Origin: Mucilaginibacter tolerans
GTDB lineage: Bacteria > Bacteroidota > Bacteroidia > Sphingobacteriales > Sphingobacteriaceae
Direction of reading: 5' to 3'
Assembly (NCBI RefSeq): GCF_030519375.1
Contig: NZ_JAUMKB010000003.1
Coordinates: 186,001 to 250,000, forward strand
DNA length: 64,000 bases
Shown here: positions 49,833 through 58,725 of the stretch, one piece after another
Layout: each line of letters opens with the position of its first letter
How positions within the stretch are numbered: position 1 is the first letter of the stretch
Position numbers and translations under genes: made by a program
The notes under the pieces: generated by a model
What the model was told of the DNA's origin: nothing
Databases searched by the model: none
Seen by the model: only the letters and a program-made list of their open reading frames with translations

Positions 49833-50438
49833 TTATTCTTCAACAACTTCACTGTTGGGGGTGCTTATCTCGGGCGTTTGGTGCTTAAAGTAATGTTTCT
49901 GGTAAATAAGTATCAGAATGACACCAACCGAAATAGACGCATCGGCAAGGTTAAATACAGGGCGGAAAAATATAAAATCCTGCCCCCCCCACACCGGTAA
50001 CCATGATGGAAAATTGCCCGAGATCAGCGGGAAATAGAACATATCTACCACGCGACCGTGAAAAAGTGATGCATAATGGTAAATGATGCCATAAAATGTT
50101 GAGTCGATAATATTACCCAGCGCACCCGCAAATATCAATGCCACATTCAGGATCAGTCCGCGGTGGTATTTATGTTTGATCAAGTAGATCAGTCCCCAGC
50201 CGATACCTACTACAGCTCCGATACGAAATAAAGTTAACGCTAGCTTACCCATTTCGCCACCAAATTCCATCCCGAAAGCCATGCCATTATTTTCGGTATA
50301 GTGGAGCATGCCCCGGCTGCCGAGGAAGTGAATCTCTTCACCTAAATACATATGCTGCCGCACCCATATTTTGATAATCTGGTCGGCAATAATAATAAGA
50401 AAAGCAACAAGAAAGGGTTTTGTATAAGCAGCCTTCAT
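49833..50438 (-). CDS. lspA: Lipoprotein signal peptidase II
   Basis: 201 residues, four transmembrane segments. Cleaves the signal peptide of lipoproteins before the lipid-modified Cys. Aspartyl catalytic dyad: GNIIDSTFYG (about 111-120) and FNLADASISVG (about 170-180); also the family motif NGMAFGM near 51. The ATG overlaps the last base of the dksA-like stop (TAATG), so it is translated by coupling. The Bacteroidota order ileS, dksA-like, lspA is conserved. Confidence 0.96.
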   Translation of the reverse strand: MKAAYTKPFLVAFLIIIADQIIKIWVRQHMYLGEEIHFLGSRGMLHYTENNGMAFGMEFGGEMGKLALTLFRIGAVVGIGWGLIYLIKHKYHRGLILNVALIFAGALGNIIDSTFYGIIYHYASLFHGRVVDMFYFPLISGNFPSWLPVWGGQDFIFFRPVFNLADASISVGVILILIYQKHYFKHQTPEISTPNSEVVEE

Positions 50439-50824
50439 TAATATTGCTTCAGTTTGGCTTCCATGCTCAATGTAGTATGAGGCACAGCGCGCAAGCGTTC
50501 CTTTTGTATCAATTTACCTGTTTCGCGGCAAACGCCGTAGGTTTTGTTCTCAATACGTACCAGGGCAGCTTCCAATTGCTCTATAAACTTTTTCTGACGG
50601 GCAGCCAATTGGTTGATAGACTCTTTTTCAAGCGTAGCCGATCCGTCTTCCAGTGTTTTATAAGTACCGGCCGTGTCATCAGTACCATTTGCGTTTGGGG
50701 TACTTAGTGAAGACGCCAGTGAGTTTAATTCCTCTTTTGCAATTCTCAGCTTGTCCAATATCAATTCCTTAAATTCCTGCAGCTCTGCATCAGAGTACCT
50801 GGTTTTTTCTGTTTCTGGTTTCAT
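50438..50824 (-). CDS. TraR/DksA-family protein with degenerate zinc finger
   Basis: 128 residues: long N-terminal coiled coil (about 12-95), then the finger region YGVCRETGKLIQKERLRAVPHTTLS (about 97-122). Of the usual four Cys ligands only one (YGVC) is left, so it probably does not bind zinc in the standard way. DksA-type proteins bind RNA polymerase at its secondary channel; here the acidic tip residues cannot be assigned with certainty. It lies directly after ileS and overlaps lspA by one base. Widely conserved in this place in the phylum. Confidence 0.85.
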   Translation of the reverse strand: MKPETEKTRYSDAELQEFKELILDKLRIAKEELNSLASSLSTPNANGTDDTAGTYKTLEDGSATLEKESINQLAARQKKFIEQLEAALVRIENKTYGVCRETGKLIQKERLRAVPHTTLSMEAKLKQY

Positions 50825-53800
50825 TTATATTCTTGTTATAAAGATCAATACTTCGTTGTCGTCAATTAATACAGTATCGCCATCACTTAGCTGACTGTCG
50901 GGGTTCACAGCGTCTGCTAAAATTTCGGCGCAAATATAGGATAAATTATTTTGTACAGCTTCGCTAATTAAAAGTGAATCAGTATGGTAGCGAACGTTTA
51001 TCTTGTCGGTAACTTCAAATCCTTTCTCCTTTCGCAGGTTCTGTACACGATTGATGAATTCACGGGAAATTCCTTCCTGTTTTAACTCGTTGGTGATGTT
51101 AACATCTAAAGCGACGGTTAGTTTTCCCAAATTTGCAACCTGCCATCCCGGAACATCTTCCGCAATGATCTCCACATCGCTCAAGGCAATTTCGAATGTC
51201 GAATTTCCAATTTCGAATTTTGTGCTGCCCGACTCTTCAAACTTGTTTAACGCATCCTGGCTCATATTGGTTATAGCCTCTGCTACGGCTTTCATATCCT
51301 TGCCGACTTTCGGGCCTAATGCCTTAAAGTTTGGTTTTACTTTCTTCTTTATAAAACCGGATGCGTCGGTAATGTACTCAATATCCTTGATGTTGGTTTC
51401 AGAAAGGATTAGATCCCTTACCAATTCCACCTGGTGCCTGAAATTTTTATTCAGAATAGGCAATAACGTTCTGCCTAAAGGCTGACGTACGTTGATGCCT
51501 ACTTTTTTGCGCAGCGACAACGTCAACGAAGATATATCCTGGGCCAGTTGCATTCTTTCTTCAAGAGCCTTATTCACCAGTTCTTTATGATATACCGGAA
51601 AATCAGCTAAATGTACCGACTCAAACTTTTCTTTTTTGGTAACCTTATTCAGGTCGGTATATAATCTGTCTGCGAAAAATGGCGCAATAGGTGACATCAG
51701 TTTGGCGATCGTCGCCAAACAGGTATATAAAGTTTGATAAGCCGATAGTTTATCTTCTGAGTCGTCTGATTTCCAGAAACGGCGGCGGCTTAGGCGAACG
51801 TACCAGTTGCTCAGGTGTTCGTCCACAAAATCCTGGATGGCACGAGCGGATTTGGTAGGCTCAAAATCTGCATAAAATGCATCCACCTCTTTGCTTAGTG
51901 TATTCAGCAGCGAAATGATCCACTGGTCGATTTCAGGGCGTTTGCTTAGTTCAATCTCTGATTCGCTGTATTTGAAACCATCGATATTGGCATACAGCGC
52001 AAAGAAGTTATAAGTATTATAAAGTGTGCCGAAGAATTTCCTGCGAACTTCGTCCAGCCCTTCCATATTAAATTTCAGGTTATCCCATGGCGATGCATTG
52101 CTGATCATGTACCAGCGGGCAGTATCGGCGCCATATTGCTCGATAGTCGAGAACGGATCAACGGCGTTGCCCAAACGTTTGGACATCTTGTTACCGTTTT
52201 TGTCCAGCACCAATCCGTTGGATACGACATTTTTAAACGAGATGCCTTTATTACCAACCTCTTTGTTAACGGCTTTGATCTCGTCGCTGCATTCACTCAG
52301 CATGACAGCGATTGCATGCAAGGTAAAGAACCATCCGCGGGTTTGGTCAACACCTTCGGCGATAAAATCAGCCGGGTAAGCTTTTTTAAATTGGTCTTTA
52401 TTCTCGAACGGGAAATGCCATTGCGCATAAGGCATCGCGCCTGAGTCGAACCACACGTCGATCAGATCAGCCTCACGCACCATTCTTTTGCCTGCTGACG
52501 AAGTTAGTATCACGTCATCAACAAAAGGACGGTGCATATCAGTCAACTTAAAGCCTTTCGGCATAAACCCCGCTGCGATAGATTTTTCTATTTCCTGCTC
52601 CATCTCGGCGATAGAACCGATACACTTTTCTTCAGAACCATTCTCTTCGCGCCAAATGGGCAACGGAGTTCCCCAGTAACGTGAGCGCGACAGGTTCCAG
52701 TCTACCAGGTTCTCCAGCCAGTTGCCAAAGCGGCCCGTACCGGTCGATTCCGGTTTCCAGTTGATGGTCTTATTCAATTCAACCAATTTATCTTTTACCG
52801 CTGTGGTGCGGATGAACCAGCTATCCAATGGATAATATAAAATCGGCTCATCAGTACGCCACGAATGCGGGTAGCTGTGCTCATATTTGCGAACGTCAAA
52901 AGCTTTATTGTCTTCCTTCAGCTTGATGGCGATCATTACGTCGGTCGCCTTAAAGCCGGGTGCTTCGCGTTCTTCTTTGGTATAGTATTCTTCCTTAACG
53001 TACAGACCGGCATAATCGGTCACTTCCTTTACAAAGCGGCCCTGTTTGTCAACCAATGGTACTTCCTTGCCTGTTTCATCCAGCACCAATACCGATGGAA
53101 CGCCATTCTCTTTACAAGCCCGAAAGTCGTCCGCGCCAAACACAGAAGCGGTGTGTACGATACCGGTACCATCTTCAGTGGTCACAAAATCAGCAGGTAT
53201 TACACGGAAAGCATTTTTTTCTAAATCAGCATTGGTTACATAAGGCATTAGTTGATGATAACGGATATCAACCAGATCAGAACCTTTGAATTGAGTTTTG
53301 ATTTTCCATGGAATCACTTTATCGCCGTCCTTATAATCTTCGAACGAAGCGTTTTCGCCTTCAGATTTAAAATATTTGCTTACCAGGTCCTTCGCCAAAA
53401 CAACGCTTACCGGCTGATAAGTGTATGGATTGAATGTGCTAACTTTAACGTAATCGATATTCTCTCCAACCGCCAGGGCACAGTTTGATGGCAAGGTCCA
53501 TGGAGTAGTCGTCCAGGCCAGTATTACAGTATCCTCGTCAGCGCTTTCAAACAACGTTTTGATAAACGGATGCTTTTGATCTTTCTTTAAGTGGAACTGT
53601 GCAACAACGGTAGTGTCCTTCACCATTTTATAAGTACCTGGTTGGTTCAACTCATGCGAACTTAAACCGGTACCCGACTTTGGTGAATAAGGCTGTACGG
53701 TATAACCTTTATACAGCATACCTTTGCTATAAAGCTCCTTTAGTATCCACCAAAGGGTTTCGATGTACTCATTTTTATAAGTGATGTATGGATCATTCAG

Positions 53801-54226
53801 GTCAACCCAATAACCCATCTTCTCAGTCAGGTCGTTCCAAACATCAGTATATTTCATCACCTCTTTGCGGCAGGCGGCATTGTAAGCTTCAATAGAGATC
53901 TTTTTGCCGATGTCTTCTTTGGTAATGCCCAAAGTTTTTTCAACGCCCAATTCAATTGGAAGGCCGTGTGTATCCCAGCCGCCTTTACGTTTTACCTGGT
54001 AGCCTTTTAAAGTTTTATAGCGACAAAAAATATCTTTAATAGAACGGGCCATTACGTGGTGGATACCCGGCATACCATTTGCCGACGGCGGTCCCTCATA
54101 AAAGGTGTAGGGATTGTTTTCCGGCCGACTGGTAATGCTTTTTTCGAAGATGTTGTTCTGCTTCCAGAAGTCTAAAACATCTTTACCGATCAATGATAAA
54201 TTTAACTGCTTATATTCCTTGTACAT
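50825..54226 (-). CDS. ileS: Isoleucyl-tRNA synthetase
   Basis: 1133 residues from the ATG at 54226, preferred to the TTG at 54244 six codons earlier. Charges tRNA-Ile with isoleucine. The class I signature HIGH appears as NGMPGIHHVM (about 53-58), with editing (CP1) domain after it (about 200-400) and KMSKRLGN near 682. The C-terminal part contains the anticodon-binding helical domain (LLNTLSKEVDAFYADFE) and the extended domain typical of the long bacterial/eukaryotic-like IleS group. First gene of the ileS-dksA-lspA operon. A TAnnTTTG-like TATTTTTG lies 29 bases upstream of the ATG. Confidence 0.96.
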   Translation of the reverse strand: MYKEYKQLNLSLIGKDVLDFWKQNNIFEKSITSRPENNPYTFYEGPPSANGMPGIHHVMARSIKDIFCRYKTLKGYQVKRKGGWDTHGLPIELGVEKTLGITKEDIGKKISIEAYNAACRKEVMKYTDVWNDLTEKMGYWVDLNDPYITYKNEYIETLWWILKELYSKGMLYKGYTVQPYSPKSGTGLSSHELNQPGTYKMVKDTTVVAQFHLKKDQKHPFIKTLFESADEDTVILAWTTTPWTLPSNCALAVGENIDYVKVSTFNPYTYQPVSVVLAKDLVSKYFKSEGENASFEDYKDGDKVIPWKIKTQFKGSDLVDIRYHQLMPYVTNADLEKNAFRVIPADFVTTEDGTGIVHTASVFGADDFRACKENGVPSVLVLDETGKEVPLVDKQGRFVKEVTDYAGLYVKEEYYTKEEREAPGFKATDVMIAIKLKEDNKAFDVRKYEHSYPHSWRTDEPILYYPLDSWFIRTTAVKDKLVELNKTINWKPESTGTGRFGNWLENLVDWNLSRSRYWGTPLPIWREENGSEEKCIGSIAEMEQEIEKSIAAGFMPKGFKLTDMHRPFVDDVILTSSAGKRMVREADLIDVWFDSGAMPYAQWHFPFENKDQFKKAYPADFIAEGVDQTRGWFFTLHAIAVMLSECSDEIKAVNKEVGNKGISFKNVVSNGLVLDKNGNKMSKRLGNAVDPFSTIEQYGADTARWYMISNASPWDNLKFNMEGLDEVRRKFFGTLYNTYNFFALYANIDGFKYSESEIELSKRPEIDQWIISLLNTLSKEVDAFYADFEPTKSARAIQDFVDEHLSNWYVRLSRRRFWKSDDSEDKLSAYQTLYTCLATIAKLMSPIAPFFADRLYTDLNKVTKKEKFESVHLADFPVYHKELVNKALEERMQLAQDISSLTLSLRKKVGINVRQPLGRTLLPILNKNFRHQVELVRDLILSETNIKDIEYITDASGFIKKKVKPNFKALGPKVGKDMKAVAEAITNMSQDALNKFEESGSTKFEIGNSTFEIALSDVEIIAEDVPGWQVANLGKLTVALDVNITNELKQEGISREFINRVQNLRKEKGFEVTDKINVRYHTDSLLISEAVQNNLSYICAEILADAVNPDSQLSDGDTVLIDDNEVLIFITRI

Positions 54227-54299
54227 CAATATGTTCCACGTCAATTTTTAGAGGTTGCAAAAATACGGAATTTTACTATTAAAAAGTTAAATTGCCGTC

Positions 54300-54509
54300 A
54301 TGAAAATAAAGTTTATACGTGCATTATTAGCAACTTTACTGGCTTTGGTCGTGTTTTTAGCCACCACTTTTATCCCATGGTTAAGAGAATATAAATTCGG
54401 CAATTTTCTTCAGGGCTTCTCAGGCGGTGTAGGCACCGGTACATTGATTGCTACTATACATTTCTATAACCTCTACAAAAAGGAGCAGAAAGAAACAGCC
54501 AGGACTTAG
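54300..54509 (+). CDS. Small two-segment membrane protein, hypothetical
   Basis: 69 residues with two membrane segments (about 7-26 and 37-56): LLATLLALVVFLATTF and LQGFSGGVGTGTLIATIHFYNLY, then a charged tail KKEQKETART. Found in pairs with other tiny membrane proteins in this phylum; function unknown. The next gene starts 2 bases later. Confidence 0.75.
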   Translation: MKIKFIRALLATLLALVVFLATTFIPWLREYKFGNFLQGFSGGVGTGTLIATIHFYNLYKKEQKETART

Positions 54510-54511
54510 TT

Positions 54512-54697
54512 ATGGCCAATTTTTGTTACCCGGTTGTATTGCTTTTGACAAGCTTTGCGGTGCTGGCTATTGGTCTGATGTTTAAAGTTTTGCATTGGCC
54601 CGGCGGTTGGCTCATCACCGGGAGTATGTTTATGGTGCAGGCTATTTCAATAGTTTGGCTGATCATACTACTGGTTCGGCCAAGCAAGAAACCATAA
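54512..54697 (+). CDS. Small membrane protein with GldL-like motif
   Basis: 61 residues, two transmembrane helices. The motif MFKVLHWPGGW (about 23-33) and the layout match the N-terminal part of the gliding/T9SS motor protein GldL (FKxxHWPG), but the protein ends after the second helix and lacks the cytoplasmic C-terminal domain of GldL. Many short stand-alone proteins with this motif exist in Bacteroidota. It stops one base before the convergent SDR gene. Role unknown. Confidence 0.75.
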   Translation: MANFCYPVVLLLTSFAVLAIGLMFKVLHWPGGWLITGSMFMVQAISIVWLIILLVRPSKKP

Positions 54698-55474
54698 TTA
54701 AAATATCCCCCGATTCCCCCCGCCATCAATCTGAATCGTCGTTCCGCTGATATATGCCGCCTGTTCTGACGCGAGGAAAGCTACTAATGCGCCCAATTCT
54801 TCTGGCTTACCGATACGACCTGCGGGGATAGTTTTTGTTTTTTCTAGTTGCGCCTGTTCGGTATCCATGCCTTTAGGGAATGTTTCTTTAATGCGTTCGG
54901 TGAGGATTAGTCCCGGAGCAATGTTGTTAACGGTGATATGATAAGGCCCAAACTCATCGGCCATCAGTTTTGCCATACCCACTACGCCCATGCGCATGGA
55001 GGTGGACAGTACAGCATTGTTCAGTACCGATTTTACCGATCCGCTGATGATATTGATGATACGGCCGCTGCCGGCTTTCTTCATATAAGGGAGCACTTCG
55101 CGACTGTTACGTGCAAAGGAAAGGATAGTTAGTTCGAACGCTTTTTGCCAGGTTTCATCATCAAAGGTTTCGAACTTATCGAATGGGGGGCCACCGCCGT
55201 TGTTCACTAAAATATCTATACTGCCAAAAGCATCGCCTGTTTTTTTTATTAGCGCTTTCATTTGCCCTGCGTCAGATACATCTGCAGCAATGGCAATCAC
55301 CTCGTTCCCTGTCTGTTGACGGATTTCTTCGGCAGTTCTATTCAGTTCATCCGCATTGCGTGAGCTGATTACCAACTTTGCGCCTTCGGCAGATAAGGCT
55401 AAAGCTGATGCCTTTCCCAGCCCCTTGCTTGCAGCTAAAACAATAGCTATTTTATCTTTTATTTTGAGATCCAT
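54698..55474 (-). CDS. Short-chain dehydrogenase/reductase, atypical active site
   Basis: 258 residues, Rossmann fold with cofactor motif VLAASKGLGKASA (about 12-24), NNGGGP (about 90-95) and a C-terminal SGTTIQIDGG. Where classical SDRs have Tyr-x-x-x-Lys, this one reads VLSTSMRMGVVGMAK (about 153-167), so the catalytic Tyr is replaced. The conserved Ser is present in ISGSV (about 140). Similar proteins are annotated as 3-oxoacyl-ACP reductases or SDR of unknown substrate. Tail to tail with the GldL-like gene. Confidence 0.87.
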   Translation of the reverse strand: MDLKIKDKIAIVLAASKGLGKASALALSAEGAKLVISSRNADELNRTAEEIRQQTGNEVIAIAADVSDAGQMKALIKKTGDAFGSIDILVNNGGGPPFDKFETFDDETWQKAFELTILSFARNSREVLPYMKKAGSGRIINIISGSVKSVLNNAVLSTSMRMGVVGMAKLMADEFGPYHITVNNIAPGLILTERIKETFPKGMDTEQAQLEKTKTIPAGRIGKPEELGALVAFLASEQAAYISGTTIQIDGGGNRGIF

Positions 55475-55492
55475 GATGGGTAGAACTATGCT

Positions 55493-56413
55493 TTAATGAT
55501 CCTTTAGCGGAACCATGTCAAATATTACTGATGAGTTAAAATTACCGTTTTTATCCCTGTAATAATTGTTGTAACAAAAAGATTGCCCCAACGGGTTTAA
55601 CTCTTTGTCCTCCGATTTGCGTTCATTCCACTCAAACCGGAATATTTTTGAGGAGCCTTGCATGTTAAAGAAATGATAAGGATCAGCATAGAGTTTGACG
55701 ATTACTAAGTAACCCTTGTATCTGAAGTAACCAAGACTGGTCTTCTGCGAAAATACATTCATGTTCAGTGTGTTGGTATCAGTTCGCAGTCCGTTAAGAG
55801 ATATAGAATATTCCTTGTTTACCAGGTACGAGCTGATCAAAAAGCATGATTTTCCCGGATGGTTCAAACCTATGTATTTATCCAGCAGCGAGTCGATCTT
55901 TTTATCTTCCGTAATGAGGATCGCCCTTATTGTTGCCGCGGGGATTGGGTCGCTGAAAGGCATCTTATCAAACTGCCCGATAGGATAGTTATAATCAGCC
56001 GAACAGAAGTATTTATCGCCTCCTATAGCATTCAGCCTGTACTTGAATGTTTTGCTATGAGTTGTTGGCTCAAAAAAGTTGAACAGGTCATAAGTGTTCA
56101 CTACAAAAACCAAAAATTTCCTGTACTTGAAATATCCGAAAGGTGCTTTATATTTAAAGACATTGACGTTCAATACCGAGGTATCTGTTTTTATCCCCTT
56201 TACAGTCAAGCCATAGAGCCCGCCGATCGGATCGGCATACAACACAAAGCAAGATCTTGCCGGATCACCTAGTTTTACATATTTATCCAGCAGGGCGTCG
56301 ATCTTCGCATTTTCCTTCACCAGTGGAATGCTTACCCGGTTTATTCCCTGTGCATAGGAATATGCCGCGGAAATAAATAAAAACGGAATAAACAGGATCA
56401 ATTTTTTGATCAT
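55493..56413 (-). CDS. Secreted protein with two tandem copies of a domain
   Basis: About 306 residues from M17 of the longest frame, where a signal peptide begins (IKKLILFIPFLFISAA, ending YAQ). Two copies of a domain of about 130 residues follow. Copy 1 begins NAKIDALLDKYVKLGDPARSCFVLYAD and copy 2 DKKIDSLLDKYIGLNHPGKSCFLISS. Each then has a GIKTDTSVLNVNVF or GLRTDTNTLNMNVF strand, GYFKYRKFLVFV/GYFRYKGYLVIV and an F-rich end. No named family recognised. Possibly secreted, envelope-related; function unknown. Confidence 0.8.
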   Translation of the reverse strand: MIKKLILFIPFLFISAAYSYAQGINRVSIPLVKENAKIDALLDKYVKLGDPARSCFVLYADPIGGLYGLTVKGIKTDTSVLNVNVFKYKAPFGYFKYRKFLVFVVNTYDLFNFFEPTTHSKTFKYRLNAIGGDKYFCSADYNYPIGQFDKMPFSDPIPAATIRAILITEDKKIDSLLDKYIGLNHPGKSCFLISSYLVNKEYSISLNGLRTDTNTLNMNVFSQKTSLGYFRYKGYLVIVKLYADPYHFFNMQGSSKIFRFEWNERKSEDKELNPLGQSFCYNNYYRDKNGNFNSSVIFDMVPLKDH

Positions 56414-56484
56414 AAAGGTCATGTGCAGCCTAAACTTACGGCAAGCAATATAACTATGCAAGTATTTAAACTATTTTTGAATCG

Positions 56485-56853
56485 ATGAACAAATTTTTCC
56501 GCGGCTTTGGTTATGCAATCAATGGCATTTGGCACGCTGCCGTTACACAGCTGAATTTCAGGGTGCATTTGGTATCGACGTTACTTGCTGTATACGCAGG
56601 CTATGCTTTGCATATTTCAAGCGGCGAATGGCTGTGGATCATCTTTTGTATCGGCATGGTATTGGTTGCCGAGTTGTTCAATACGGCCATCGAGTTTCTC
56701 ACCGACCTGGTTTCACCTGAGTATAATAAAAAAGCCGGATTGGTTAAAGATATGGCTGCCGGAGCCGTATTGATCACTGCAATAGCTGCATTAACCATCG
56801 GCCTGGTGATCTTTATACCTAAAGTATTAGTGCTTATCCATCATGCTGCATAA
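56485..56853 (+). CDS. dgkA: Diacylglycerol/undecaprenol kinase
   Basis: 122 residues, three membrane helices. The family signature is ELFNTAIEFLTDLVSPEYNKKAGLVKDMAAGAVL (about 59-92), including the conserved Glu and Asn-Thr-Ala-Ile-Glu. Phosphorylates diacylglycerol or undecaprenol at the membrane for lipid recycling. It overlaps the start of recO by 11 bases, a common arrangement with recO in this phylum. Confidence 0.93.
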   Translation: MNKFFRGFGYAINGIWHAAVTQLNFRVHLVSTLLAVYAGYALHISSGEWLWIIFCIGMVLVAELFNTAIEFLTDLVSPEYNKKAGLVKDMAAGAVLITAIAALTIGLVIFIPKVLVLIHHAA

Positions 56854-57562
56854 AACCCGGGGCATCGTTTTCAAGACTACCGACTATGGCGAGAGCAGCG
56901 TTATTGTGCAAATATTTACAGAGAAATTCGGCTTGCAATCTTACATCATTAATGGCGTAAAAAAGCCGCGAGCGAAGCTCAGCCGGAACATGCTGCAGCC
57001 ATTGCATCTGCTCGATTTAGTGGTTTATCACAAAAATACCGGACAGGTTCAGCGTATTTCAGAGTTGCGGAACTCACCTGTTTTGCAAAGCATTCCCTAT
57101 GATGTCATAAAAAGCAGTATTGTTTTATTTCTGAATGAGGTTTTGTATAAGGCAGTAAGGCAACAGTCGGCGGATGAAAACCTGTTTGATTTTGTTTTTA
57201 ATGCGATAGAATGGCTGGATAACCAAACCGAAGGCGTAACCAATTTTCATCTCCTTTTTTTGTCAAGATTGACCCGTTATCTCGGTTTTCACCCCGATCA
57301 GGCCATTAACGCAGATTATTTCGATATGAAAAATGGTGTGTTCAGCAAATACAAACCTGAAGGATTTTCTTATTTGTCGCCACCACATACACAGAATTTT
57401 TACAGCCTGCTGCAATGCAGTTTTGAGCATATCGATCAGCTGAAGTTTAGCAATGATGAACGCCGCTACCTGGTGCAAAAGTTACTGGAATATTATGCCC
57501 TGCATATCGAGGGTTTTGGCAATATACATTCGCATGAAATATTGGAAGAGGTGTTGAGTTGA
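56843..57562 (+). CDS. recO: DNA repair protein RecO
   Basis: 239 residues. N-terminal OB-fold (about 1-78, starting TRGIVFKTTDYGESSVIVQIFTEKFG) and a helical C-terminal domain (about 85-239). Family signature IVLFLNEVLYKAVRQQ and LLEYYALHIEG. Loads RecA with RecR in recombinational repair. It has no zinc-binding Cys quartet. It overlaps dgkA by 11 bases; translation is coupled. Confidence 0.93.
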   Translation: MLHKTRGIVFKTTDYGESSVIVQIFTEKFGLQSYIINGVKKPRAKLSRNMLQPLHLLDLVVYHKNTGQVQRISELRNSPVLQSIPYDVIKSSIVLFLNEVLYKAVRQQSADENLFDFVFNAIEWLDNQTEGVTNFHLLFLSRLTRYLGFHPDQAINADYFDMKNGVFSKYKPEGFSYLSPPHTQNFYSLLQCSFEHIDQLKFSNDERRYLVQKLLEYYALHIEGFGNIHSHEILEEVLS

Positions 57563-57639
57563 TTTATTGCAGTATTTTCCAAAAAACCTTTAATTTCACC
57601 ACTAAAAATTAGCACATTTAAACTATACAATACCCGTTA

Positions 57640-58350
57640 ATGCCCGGTAAAGTTCTAATTGTAATCCCATGCTATAATGAAGAGGCCTCGCTGCCCTCAG
57701 TTCTGGACGAGCTTCATCAAACAACCTTACCCGGCGGCTACCAGATGGAGGTAGTGGTGATCAACGATTGCTCCAAAGACAATACTGTTGCTGTGGCCCG
57801 GAAACATAAAGCCACCGTGCTCGATCTGCCCGTAAATTTAGGCATTGGCGGTGCAGTGCAAACCGGTATCCGATATGCCCGCGATAATGATTTCGACATC
57901 GCTATACAGCTGGACGGCGACGGTCAGCACCCGCCAAAAGAATTGGATAAGCTGGTTGGTCATCATATAGAGTCGGGCGCTAATGTTGTCATCGGTTCAC
58001 GTTTTTTGGAGAAAGAAGGTTTTCAGTCCTCATTTCTCCGCCGCTTAGGAATCAGTTATTTCCATTGGGTAAACCGGGTAATGACCGGCAAGCATATTTA
58101 TGACAGCACCTCTGGCTTCAGACTGTTTGACAGGGCGGCAATTGAGATCGCGGCAGCAAATTACCCTGATGAATATCCTGAGCCCGAATCGCTGGTACTA
58201 TTCTCCAAAGCAGGCTTAAAAATCGCAGAGGTGCCGGTGATTATGAGCGCGCGGCGCGGCGGACAATCGTCTATTCGTAGCTTCGGATCGCTATACTATT
58301 GTATCAAAGTAAGCCTGGCCATGTTTTTTTCATTCATTCGTAAACCCTGA
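57640..58350 (+). CDS. Glycosyltransferase family 2 (polyprenyl-phosphate sugar synthase-like)
   Basis: 236 residues. GT-A fold: VIPCYNEEASLPSVLDEL (about 6-23), NDCSKDNTV (about 48-56), DGDGQHPP (about 93-100, the metal-binding Asp-x-Asp) and RFLEKEGFQSSFLRRL after it. Resembles dolichol/polyprenyl-phosphate mannose or glucose synthases. It precedes a DUF2304 membrane protein by 5 bases, a recurrent pair in which the small membrane protein probably anchors the enzyme or flips the product. Confidence 0.92.
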   Translation: MPGKVLIVIPCYNEEASLPSVLDELHQTTLPGGYQMEVVVINDCSKDNTVAVARKHKATVLDLPVNLGIGGAVQTGIRYARDNDFDIAIQLDGDGQHPPKELDKLVGHHIESGANVVIGSRFLEKEGFQSSFLRRLGISYFHWVNRVMTGKHIYDSTSGFRLFDRAAIEIAAANYPDEYPEPESLVLFSKAGLKIAEVPVIMSARRGGQSSIRSFGSLYYCIKVSLAMFFSFIRKP

Positions 58351-58355
58351 TCATT

Positions 58356-58709
58356 ATGCAAAGGATACAGATCATTGCCATTATCGTGAACATTTTGTTC
58401 CTCCTGTACATTGCGCGGCTTATTATAAAAGGCAAACTGCGCGAGGAGTATGCTATTGTGTGGGTTATTTGTACGGTATTTCTGGTGATATTTTCATTCT
58501 GGACCGAAGGCCTCGAACTTTTAAGCCGTCTAACAGGTGTTGTACTCGCCTCCAACATGGTTTTCACTGGCTTTATCTTCGCTATATTGATTTACCTGCT
58601 GCATTTAAGTGTGGTCGCGTCAAAACTCCACAATAACAATAAAAAGTTGGCGCAAGAAATCTCCTTACTGAAGGAGCAATTTGATAAATACGTGAGCGAG
58701 CATAAATAA
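58356..58709 (+). CDS. DUF2304 membrane protein
   Basis: 117 residues with three transmembrane segments (about 5-22, 34-52, 66-86) and a charged C-terminal coiled coil (SKLHNNNKKLAQEISLLKEQ). DUF2304 proteins occur beside GT2 polyprenyl-phosphate sugar transferases. The 5-base gap to the upstream gene fits a fixed operon. Probably membrane scaffold or flippase-like partner. Confidence 0.9.
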   Translation: MQRIQIIAIIVNILFLLYIARLIIKGKLREEYAIVWVICTVFLVIFSFWTEGLELLSRLTGVVLASNMVFTGFIFAILIYLLHLSVVASKLHNNNKKLAQEISLLKEQFDKYVSEHK

Positions 58710-58725
58710 ACTGCCCAGCTTTTAC

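Noticed and set aside
56472..56479. TATTTTTG as promoter of dgkA
   Set aside because: The transcription start would fall on or after the ATG at 56485, so a leaderless start would be required; not supported.
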